Source of the DNA: Methanomicrobiales archaeon
GTDB taxonomy: Archaea > Halobacteriota > Methanomicrobia > Methanomicrobiales > JACTUA01
DNA: 5,630 nucleotides
Assembly: GCA_028678885.1 (NCBI GenBank)
Contig: JAJRCP010000004.1
Coordinates: 1 to 5,630 of the forward strand
Reading direction: 5' to 3'
The notes under the pieces were generated by a model that saw only the letters and a list, made by a program, of their open reading frames with translations, was not told the origin of the DNA and did no database searches. Below, one piece after another: positions 1 to 5,004 of the stretch (positions within the stretch are counted from its first letter, which is position 1; the number at the start of each line of letters is the position of its first letter). Both the position numbers and the translations under genes were made by a program.

Positions 1-206
1 AGCTGCAATTCTGGACCCCCTATACCCAAGAGTCTGTTAATTCAGAAGAAAAGCAGCAGGCAAGTCAGGAGTTGCACGATGCAACCACCTTTGCTCTAAA
101 CGCCCTACATGCATATGTAATCCCCCCTGCGCTGGGTGAGCAGAAGGGAGAGGATCTATATAGGCCCGGAATGGAGAACTATCGGAAAATAGATCTAAAC
201 CCCTGA
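1..206 (+). CDS. 3' end of an unidentified protein-coding gene (partial at left edge)
   Basis: A reading frame beginning at base 3 is open from the window edge to a TGA at 204-206, giving 67 residues with no start needed inside the window. The composition is protein-like: a charged, Gln/Glu-rich stretch, then a short helix-like hydrophobic part (FALNALHAYVIPP), then a polar tail ending KIDLNP. The opposite strand also has a 75-codon frame over 37-264, but it is rich in Pro, Asp and His in the manner of an antisense shadow. I do not recognise the family. The stretch contains no catalytic motif, metal ligand set or membrane segment. A hairpin at 237-255 lies 30 bases after the stop and could end its transcript. 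It could still be a chance open frame, because only a short piece is visible. Confidence 0.45.
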   Translation, partial: LQFWTPYTQESVNSEEKQQASQELHDATTFALNALHAYVIPPALGEQKGEDLYRPGMENYRKIDLNP

Positions 207-236
207 TATCGGGATCTATGCACAGGAAGGGATCGG

Positions 237-255
237 TCCCAAGATCTCCTTGGGA
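237..255 (+). terminator. Hairpin, possible terminator after the left-edge gene
   Basis: TCCCAAG (237-243) and CTTGGGA (249-255) form a perfect 7-bp stem around a 5-nt loop, 30 bases downstream of the stop at 204-206. The following bases (ATCTCCCATTTTA) contain only four consecutive T residues. It therefore fits a stem-loop 3' end better than a strong U-run terminator. A second, weaker stem, ACCAAG (268-273) with CTTGGT (300-305), follows it. Position relative to the stop is the main support. Confidence 0.3.
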
Positions 256-578
256 ATCTCCCATTTTACCAAGTTACCGCTACCATGTGAGAGCATGTGC
301 TTGGTGAGATAGTTCGATAATCTGACAGGTATGTCTAGGGTTGACTGCCACACAGACGTGATATTATTTAACAGTTTAGGGCTACATGCTCATTATCTAT
401 GTTACAAGATGAGAGCGATACCGAATGTAATTTTAAATGTACTGTGGTGAAGAAACGACCAGATCCTATGGTTTCCAGCCCCGATTGCGCATTAAAAGTT
501 ATATTGTGAGAAAATGTTCCATCAAAAATAAAGAAGATCATGAGGGATGCGGTAGTGTTTGAGGTGAAATCCCCCACT

Positions 579-601
579 CCTGCCCTGCAGGGAAATTTTT
601 T
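579..601 (+). terminator. Terminator-like hairpin plus T6, with no clear upstream gene
   Basis: CCTGC (579-583) and GCAGG (587-591) can pair around a 3-nt loop, and the stem is followed within four bases by six T residues (596-601). This is the classic layout of a U-run terminator on the + strand. The nearest supported + strand coding sequence stops at 206, so if it works it would end a transcript that starts inside the intergenic region or a long 3' extension of the left gene. The overlapping palindrome CCCTGCAGGG allows alternative pairing. The stem is short and could be coincidental. Confidence 0.3.
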
Positions 602-710
602 GAGGATCTTCATTTGGAACCCTGGATGTATGGCGGCGATTCCGTCTCGATCTTTTCCTCCACCCTGACCTAGGTCTGTTCTAAAAGTTCGAAGATTTAC
701 TAACCAATCC

Positions 711-737
711 CTTGAAGTGGTTTATCTCTTCTTCAAG
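711..737 (-). repeat. Inverted repeat in the purQ 3' flank
   Basis: CTTGAAG (711-717) and CTTCAAG (731-737) are perfect 7-bp inverted copies separated by 13 bases. They lie about 150 bases beyond the purQ stop in the direction of purQ transcription. No T-run follows on the minus strand, so this is not a typical U-run terminator. It could be a 3'-end hairpin or a protein site, or chance. Confidence 0.25.
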
Positions 738-764
738 ATACGGATTCTTTCTTCATGAGAGCAT

Positions 765-789
765 CCGGCACCCCTTTGCCAGTGTCCGG
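765..789 (-). repeat. Bulged hairpin in the purQ 3' flank
   Basis: CCGGCAC (765-771) can pair with GTGTCCGG (782-789), leaving one bulged T and a loop of ten bases. It is the most GC-rich structure in an otherwise AT-rich stretch and lies about 100 bases downstream of the purQ stop. It is a candidate for the folded 3' end of the cofG-purC-purS-purQ transcript. Closer to the stop, the minus strand reads CTGTTTTCTGG (869-879), a short T-rich patch that is also plausible as an archaeal termination site. Confidence 0.25.
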
Positions 790-890
790 TCATATTTAAG
801 GCATATCTTTCATCTATACCTGGCCGCGGTATGGACAGTTTAACGAGCAGGTTCGGAATTCAGGACCTAATTAACCAGAAAACAGATTTC

Positions 891-1586
891 CTATCCCTTC
901 TCCACATGGGCGATCATGGATTCAAAAATGCCGCGGCCATCGTCTGATCCGAGGACCTTTTCCGACGCCCTTTCTGGATGAGGCATCATCAGAAGGACGG
1001 TATTGTGTTTATTCAGGACTCCGGTGATGTGTTCCATGGATCCGTTGAAATTTACCTCCGGAGTGGAGATCCCCTCCCGGTTGCAGAACCGGAACGCGAT
1101 CTGGTGATTGTTATTCAATTCTTTCAAGGTGGAAGAGGATGCCACATAACGCCCTTCTTTGTGGGCGATTGGGATGCGGATCACCTGTCCTTCCTTGTAC
1201 GATAATGTGAAAGGCGTGTTGGCATTTTCCACCCGGATACACGACCACCGGCAGATGAATTTTGGATAGGAGTTGATGGTGAAGGTTCCAGACACCAGCC
1301 TGCTTTCGGCACCTATCTGTGCACCATTACATATTCCGAGAAGCAGCCGACCGGCCCGGACGTGCGCCAGCACCTCTTCCATGATAGAAGTCCGGGCAGC
1401 GATTGCTCCGGCACGGAGATAGTCCCCGTACGAGAACCCTCCGGGGATGATAATTGCGTCATAGGTGCGGCCCAGTCCCTCCTTGTACCAGACTAGATCC
1501 GTATCCACGCCGCAGACATCCTGGAGAGCATGATGAGTGTCCAGGTCACAGTTACTTCCCCCGAACTGGATTACCGCAAACCTCAT
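891..1586 (-). CDS. purQ: Phosphoribosylformylglycinamidine synthase, glutaminase subunit PurQ
   Basis: PurQ is the class I glutamine amidotransferase subunit of FGAM synthase. It releases ammonia from glutamine for the fourth step of de novo purine synthesis and works in the cytoplasm with PurL and PurS. The 231-residue product has the PurQ-type N-terminus (AVIQFGGSNCD) and the IIPGGFSYGDYLRAGAIAA segment (residues 46-64). The nucleophile is Cys86 in GICNGAQ, followed by the FICRW segment (110-114), and the His203/Glu205 pair lies in MPHPER near the C-terminus. Length is normal and the triad complete. The ATG at 1586 has GAGGT six bases upstream (1593-1597) and overlaps the purS stop as ATGA, implying coupled translation. 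It is the last gene of the minus-strand operon. No purL lies within the window. Confidence 0.97.
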   Translation of the reverse strand: MRFAVIQFGGSNCDLDTHHALQDVCGVDTDLVWYKEGLGRTYDAIIIPGGFSYGDYLRAGAIAARTSIMEEVLAHVRAGRLLLGICNGAQIGAESRLVSGTFTINSYPKFICRWSCIRVENANTPFTLSYKEGQVIRIPIAHKEGRYVASSSTLKELNNNHQIAFRFCNREGISTPEVNFNGSMEHITGVLNKHNTVLLMMPHPERASEKVLGSDDGRGIFESMIAHVEKG

Positions 1587-1828
1587 CGAGCAACCTCAAC
1601 AGCATACCGGTGGATCACTGGATTGGCAAGAAGCCGCTCGCACATCTGCTGGGCCTGTGCCAGGGCCGCTTCTTCAGTCAGCGCCTCCACCGTGATGAAA
1701 AAGAGACGGGCGCTAGAAAGTCTCTCTGTGGGGAATCCTAAGTCGGCTAGCGCATGCTGGATTGCCCTTGCTTCTGGGTCAAGGATCCCTTCTTTCAGGG
1801 AGATGGTGATCTGAATAGGAACCTTCAT
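1583..1828 (-). CDS. purS: Phosphoribosylformylglycinamidine synthase subunit PurS
   Basis: PurS is the small dimeric subunit that bridges PurQ and the short form of PurL in archaeal and Gram-positive-type FGAM synthase. The 81-residue protein carries the family signature LKEGILDPEARAI (residues 11-23), a predicted beta-alpha-beta arrangement, and the end motif NPVIHRYAVEV (69-79). The frame stays open 13 codons further upstream, but the ATG at 1828 is preferred. It begins the conserved MKVPIQITISLK strand and has GAGGTG (1833-1838) at the right distance. The upstream alternative would lie inside purC and adds non-homologous sequence. The gap to the purC stop is one base, and its TGA overlaps the purQ ATG. 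Gene order purC-purS-purQ supports the call independently of the motifs. Confidence 0.95.
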   Translation of the reverse strand: MKVPIQITISLKEGILDPEARAIQHALADLGFPTERLSSARLFFITVEALTEEAALAQAQQMCERLLANPVIHRYAVEVAR

Positions 1829-1829
1829 C

Positions 1830-2549
1830 TTACACCTCGCATTTTCCTCTGGTGATCTGCCGGGCAACCTCCCGGTACACCGCTATCACGTCACCCTTAT
1901 CAAACCGGTAGACGTCCTTATCAAGAGACTGACGGGTGTTCGCATCCCACAGCCGCATCGAATCCATTGAGATCTCATCTCCCACTACGATTCCCCCCTC
2001 TGTCCTGCCGAACTCCAATTTGAAATCTACGAGAATAATCCCTTTTTCAGAGAGGAATTCCTGCACTATTTCATTGATATGCAATGCCATCTCTTTTATG
2101 GTGCGTAATTCCTCTTCGGTTACGATATCCAGTGCGAGAATCAGGTCATCGTTCAGCATCGGATCATGACGGGAATCATCCTTCAGATCGATCACAACCA
2201 ACGGAGGATCGATTTTCTGTCCCTCTGTAAAGGGGAAGTTCCGGACAAGGGATCCTGCTGCGATATTGCGGATAATTATTTCAAGAGGGATCATGGAGAG
2301 TGCCCTAACGAGGAGAGTGTGGTCGTCAAGCATCCGGATAAAATGTGTCGGTACTCCTTTTTCCTCAAGCATCTGGAAAAAGAAGGCAGATACACAGCAG
2401 TTATATCTCCCCTTCCCTTTCATTACAGCTTTTTTCCCTCCATCAAAGGCAGTGATGTCATCACGAAACTCCATCACCAGACATCCTGGTCGTTCTGACT
2501 TGTATACCGTCTTCGCCTTTCCACCGTACAGCAGAGTTCCTTTTTTCAC
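1830..2549 (-). CDS. purC: Phosphoribosylaminoimidazole-succinocarboxamide synthase (SAICAR synthetase)
   Basis: PurC joins aspartate to CAIR with ATP to give SAICAR in the IMP pathway. The 239-residue product has the whole family series: LLYGGKAKTVY nucleotide-binding N-terminus (residues 6-16), RDDITAFDGGKK (29-40), GKGRYN (45-50), GVPTHF (65-70), PLEIIIRNIAAGSL (88-101), KDDSRHDPMLNDD (123-135), LVDFKLEFG (173-181) and DEISMDSMRLWD (191-202), ending with LDKDVYRFD. Length is normal. There are two adjacent GTG codons, at 2552 and 2549. I chose 2549 because AGGTGA (2557-2562) is then seven bases away and the start forms a GTGA overlap with the cofG stop. Starting at 2552 adds one residue. 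One deviation is VVID before LKDD, where relatives usually have an acidic residue two positions earlier. The call is secure. Confidence 0.97.
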   Translation of the reverse strand: MKKGTLLYGGKAKTVYKSERPGCLVMEFRDDITAFDGGKKAVMKGKGRYNCCVSAFFFQMLEEKGVPTHFIRMLDDHTLLVRALSMIPLEIIIRNIAAGSLVRNFPFTEGQKIDPPLVVIDLKDDSRHDPMLNDDLILALDIVTEEELRTIKEMALHINEIVQEFLSEKGIILVDFKLEFGRTEGGIVVGDEISMDSMRLWDANTRQSLDKDVYRFDKGDVIAVYREVARQITRGKCEV

Positions 2550-3526
2550 CACGATCTCACCTGAATTTTTTGCTCAAGCTGTTTGATAAGCGCATCGATA
2601 TCAGGAGAATACCATCCCTTCCTGATAAACCGGGGATATATACAGAGGCGTTCTTTCAGCTGGGCGTCCCTCACCAAGTCTTTCAATTGCTCTACCCCGG
2701 GCCAGGGATGCTCGGGATTGATGTAATCGGGAGTAAGCGGGGAGATTCCTCCCAGATCATTCCCCCCGCAGGGAATGAGGAGAGCCGCATCGATCAGGTT
2801 TGGCGGTATCTGGACTGCCACCTCTGCGGGCAAGATATCCCGTGCCAGAGAAACGGTCACACACATCTCTTCTGTGGTAGGGGCAGGTGTTCTGGCCATC
2901 GGGGTTCCTTCTTTCGGGCAGAAGTTCTGGATGATCACTTCTTGGATATGATCATAGCGCCGGTGAAGGTCCCGTATCGTCAGGAGGGATTCTTCTCGAT
3001 CAGCCATGGTTTCGCCAATACCGACTAAGATTCCAGTAGTGAACGGAATGTGAAGCTTCCCCGCATCCTCCATCGTCTCGATCCTTCGTTCTGGTACCTT
3101 TCCTGGAGACTGGCGATGGGCATGGACGGTGGCTGTTGTTTCCAGCATGAGTCCCATGCTCGCGTTCACCGGTCGCATCTGATGGAGCTCGTCAAAGGAG
3201 AGTACGCCCCCGTTGGTGTGGGGTAGAAGCCCTGCAGTGATGCTCTCCTGGCACATCGCTTCACCATATTCAAGAATGGTCCGGTATCCATAGGCAGTAA
3301 GGAGGGTTCTGAACCCCGCCTCAGCTTCAGGTTTCTCCCCGAATGTGAACAGGGCCTCGGTGCAGCCGGCAACGGCTCCCTTCCGTAGGGTCTCATGCAC
3401 TTCCCCCGGTGGAAGGATGCACCCAGCCTGGACTGGAGTCCGGAAGGAGCAGTACTCACACCGGTTGCGGCAGACTGTGGATAGTGGAAGAAATACGTTT
3501 CTGGAGAAAGTGATCACCCGTGTCAT
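2546..3526 (-). CDS. cofG: FO synthase subunit 1, radical SAM enzyme CofG
   Basis: CofG is one of the two radical SAM subunits of 7,8-didemethyl-8-hydroxy-5-deazariboflavin (FO) synthase. With CofH it builds the F420 chromophore from tyrosine and 5-amino-6-ribitylaminouracil. The 326-residue product has the 4Fe-4S ligands Cys19, Cys23 and Cys26 in CRNRCEYCSFR, directly after the TFSRNVFLPLS strand. It then has NGGVLSFDELHQMRPVNASMG (105-125), the TTGILVGIGET segment (163-173), QNFCPKEGTPM (200-210), and the CofG-typical GGNDLGGISPLTPDYINPEHPWP block (254-276). That block distinguishes it from CofH. A start at 3574 is possible but adds 16 residues with no family counterpart; the ATG at 3526 follows a G-run. 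It heads the operon with purC, purS and purQ, and faces cofC divergently. cofH is not in the window. Confidence 0.96.
   Translation of the reverse strand: MTRVITFSRNVFLPLSTVCRNRCEYCSFRTPVQAGCILPPGEVHETLRKGAVAGCTEALFTFGEKPEAEAGFRTLLTAYGYRTILEYGEAMCQESITAGLLPHTNGGVLSFDELHQMRPVNASMGLMLETTATVHAHRQSPGKVPERRIETMEDAGKLHIPFTTGILVGIGETMADREESLLTIRDLHRRYDHIQEVIIQNFCPKEGTPMARTPAPTTEEMCVTVSLARDILPAEVAVQIPPNLIDAALLIPCGGNDLGGISPLTPDYINPEHPWPGVEQLKDLVRDAQLKERLCIYPRFIRKGWYSPDIDALIKQLEQKIQVRSW
2557..2562 (-). promoter_or_regulatory. Ribosome-binding site deciding the purC start
   Basis: AGGTGA on the minus strand lies inside the last codons of cofG. It is seven bases from the GTG at 2549 and four from the GTG at 2552. 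The longer spacing is typical, which favours the GTGA-overlap start and translational coupling of purC to cofG. Confidence 0.55.
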
Positions 3527-3633
3527 GAAGCCCCCCCGTACAATATCGTTCGGGAATCTCAAAAATAGTATCATCCATCTTTTCGTGATGAATACGATGC
3601 ATTTTTGTGATTGGCTGGTGCATGTATGCGAGA
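3527..3633. promoter_or_regulatory. Divergent cofG / cofC promoter region
   Basis: These 107 bases separate two genes that point away from each other, so they must hold, or be close to, both promoters. The AT-rich core around 3559-3572 reads CAAAAATAGTATCA on the + strand. Read on the minus strand as TACTATTTTTG, it would place a start near 3537, just ahead of the cofG ribosome-binding site. Read on the + strand, it would give cofC a leader of roughly 40 bases. Neither is a good match to the archaeal TTTATATA consensus, so the location is an inference. A shared core would let both F420 genes be controlled together. Confidence 0.4.
3531..3537 (-). promoter_or_regulatory. Unusual G-run ribosome-binding site for cofG
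   Basis: Seven consecutive G residues on the minus strand end four bases before the preferred cofG ATG at 3526. No GGAGG or GGTGA is present. A G-run can pair with the archaeal anti-Shine-Dalgarno CCUCC if one G-U wobble is accepted, and no comparable site precedes the alternative start at 3574. This is an inference from spacing. Confidence 0.4.
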
Positions 3634-4275
3634 ATGTCCACCGACGCGATTATTCCCTTTAAACCGGTGAATCCAAAGACACGTCTCTCTTCTGTACTGG
3701 GGCGGGAGGAACGGGAAGAGTTTGCCCGGGCGATGCTCGAAGATGTAGTGGAAGCAGTCCGTGGGAGTGGCGCAATTCCGGTCATTCTTTCCACCCAACC
3801 TTTCAGCCATCAGGGGGTGGCGGTGGAGGTGATTGCGGCAGGCCTGAATGATTCACTGAACCAGGTCTTCAAAAAAAGGGATGCCCCCCTTTTCCTCGTA
3901 ATGGCAGATCTATGTCTTGCCACTCCGGAAGCCCTGCGGCGAGTCCTGAGCACGACCGCGGATATCGGGATTGTTCCTGGCCGCGGAGGGGGGACAAATA
4001 TCCTCTACTTGAAGGATCCCCGACGATTCAGGGCCGATTTTTATGGGGCAAGTTTCGTAAAACACCTCCAGGTAGCCTCTGAATTTGGTGCCACCCATGA
4101 GGTGGTGGACTCCTTCCGGCTCCATACCGATATTGATGAAGTGGAAGATCTGGTGGAAGTTCTCATCCACAATACAGGAAAAAGCAGGGAATTCCTTCTC
4201 TCACGGGGATTTTCCCTGGTTACGGAGCACGGCAGGGTCAGCGTGAAGCGCTACCCCCATAAACAGGCACTCTGA
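3634..4275 (+). CDS. cofC: 2-phospho-L-lactate guanylyltransferase CofC
   Basis: CofC uses GTP to activate 2-phospho-L-lactate (a related phosphoenol acid in some organisms), giving the donor that CofD transfers to FO to make F420-0. The 213-residue product has the nucleotide-binding IPFKPVNPKTRLS near the N-terminus (residues 7-19). LVMADL (88-93) and the family hallmark VPGRGGGTNILYL (114-126) follow, then FYGASFVKH (136-144) and DIDEVEDL (167-173 region). An unusual Cys94 sits where the ADLP motif normally has Pro. The start is not certain: in-frame ATG at 3622 and GTG at 3607 add 4 and 9 residues, and no candidate has a strong ribosome-binding site. 3634 begins right at the conserved strand. 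The last 24 codons overlap the antisense 3' end of cofE. Confidence 0.94.
   Translation: MSTDAIIPFKPVNPKTRLSSVLGREEREEFARAMLEDVVEAVRGSGAIPVILSTQPFSHQGVAVEVIAAGLNDSLNQVFKKRDAPLFLVMADLCLATPEALRRVLSTTADIGIVPGRGGGTNILYLKDPRRFRADFYGASFVKHLQVASEFGATHEVVDSFRLHTDIDEVEDLVEVLIHNTGKSREFLLSRGFSLVTEHGRVSVKRYPHKQAL
4201..4275. other. Convergent coding overlap of cofC and cofE
   Basis: The last 24 sense codons plus the stop of each gene lie on the same 75 bases on opposite strands, in the same codon register. Each TGA stop is the complement of a TCA serine codon in the partner: Ser190 of CofC lies over the cofE stop, and Ser244 of CofE over the cofC stop. There is no room between the genes for a terminator, so each transcript must run antisense into the other. 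Confidence 0.85.
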
Positions 4276-5004
4276 GGCATCGATAGAAGGTACGCCGACT
4301 GAATCGCCGATCGGTACGCCGAGACCCCGGACTACGGCCATGGGAATGGACTCATCTGCCTCTCCCATGAGGAGTTCGGCCGCGGATGCGATGCAGTCCG
4401 CCACAGCCCTCTGGGTCACGTGAAGCTCCCTTCCGAAGAGATCCTTTCTCCCCCGTTCATCGATCACCGCATTGATCCCAGCACATCCGATACCCACGCC
4501 AGCACATCCCAGGCGCATTGCATGGGTTCTGCTATCTGCGATGATCACTCCGATCCGCACTCCCTTCTCCCGATGCAGCCGTTTTTGCAGGTGGGCTGCA
4601 CTGGCATCCGGATCCGCGGGCAGGGGAATTACACAACCAGGCGGGGCGTTGGAGAGGTCTACACCGGCATTGGGAAGAAGGGTGCCGTTCTTCATGGAGA
4701 GGAGAAATCCTGGTATTCCACCGACCACCTGATCGCTTTCCTGGAGCACCACCTCCACGAGCCGGGGATCCATGGCATATTTTTCCGCAAGTCTGTGAGC
4801 TTCCTTACGGGGGATCACCGTCTCCAGACAGACCACCCTCCCCTCCGCCGTGGCGATGGCCGATTCTGCCATCACTATAATATCGCCATCTTGTAGTCCT
4901 CCGGGAAGATTCTCCTTCGCAGACTCTACGAGATGGGCCACTAAGTCGTCTCCTGTCTGGATGAGCCGGGTGCGGAGCCCGTAAGCACAGAATGAGCGGT
5001 TCAT
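4201..5004 (-). CDS. cofE: Coenzyme F420-0:L-glutamate ligase CofE
   Basis: CofE adds L-glutamate residues, with gamma linkage, to F420-0 using GTP, finishing the coenzyme. The 267-residue product follows the F420_ligase family from end to end: DGDIIVMAESAIATAEGR (residues 39-56), GTLLPNAGVDLSNAPPG (107-123), LPADPDAS (128-135), GVIIADSR (152-159), GIGCAGINAVIDERGRKDLFGREL (171-194), MGEADE (213-218) and VVRGLG (224-229). Several positions differ from better known members, including Thr in place of the Lys of SKAEGR. The ATG at 5004 has GGAGAG six bases upstream (5011-5016) and overlaps the stop of the DHPS-like gene as ATGA. The conserved ECLFMG end is followed by a 17-residue tail. That tail and the preceding few residues lie antisense to the 3' end of cofC. 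Confidence 0.95.
   Translation of the reverse strand: MNRSFCAYGLRTRLIQTGDDLVAHLVESAKENLPGGLQDGDIIVMAESAIATAEGRVVCLETVIPRKEAHRLAEKYAMDPRLVEVVLQESDQVVGGIPGFLLSMKNGTLLPNAGVDLSNAPPGCVIPLPADPDASAAHLQKRLHREKGVRIGVIIADSRTHAMRLGCAGVGIGCAGINAVIDERGRKDLFGRELHVTQRAVADCIASAAELLMGEADESIPMAVVRGLGVPIGDSVGVPSIDASECLFMGVALHADPAVLRNQGKSP

Larger units (their letters stand above)
207..890. other. AT-richer intergenic region without a supported gene
   Basis: These 684 bases separate the partial + strand gene at the left edge from the 3' end of purQ. All frames are interrupted often. The longest is an 81-codon minus-strand frame (368-613) with no family resemblance and no good ribosome-binding site. The region holds several inverted repeats: 237-255, 268-305, 579-591, 711-737 and 765-789, plus a perfect 10-bp palindrome GACCTAGGTC at 667-676. 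A TATA-like ATATTTAAGG lies near 792-801 on the + strand. No tRNA cloverleaf, CRISPR repeat or transposase fragment was recognised. It most likely contains 3' untranslated regions of the two flanking genes that point into it, and perhaps a small RNA. Confidence 0.55.

Noticed and set aside
37..264. Minus-strand 75-codon frame opposite the left-edge partial gene
   Set aside because: Pro/Asp/His-rich composition typical of an antisense shadow, and the + strand frame over the same bases reads more like protein.
301..330. tRNA T-loop-like AGTTCGATAATCT
   Set aside because: No acceptor stem, anticodon stem or CCA-side pairing can be formed around it. Similar TTCGA motifs near 687 and 850 also lack a cloverleaf.
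368..613. Minus-strand 81-codon open frame in the left intergenic region starting MKILKKF
   Set aside because: No family resemblance and no ribosome-binding site before the ATG. It overlaps the terminator-like hairpin, and its composition gives no domain or membrane pattern. AT-rich intergenic DNA readily gives such frames.
831..947. Small + strand ORF (38 codons, MDSLTSRFG) behind a TATA-like element at 792-801
   Set aside because: Its 3' half lies antisense to purQ coding sequence. It has no ribosome-binding site and no recognisable product.
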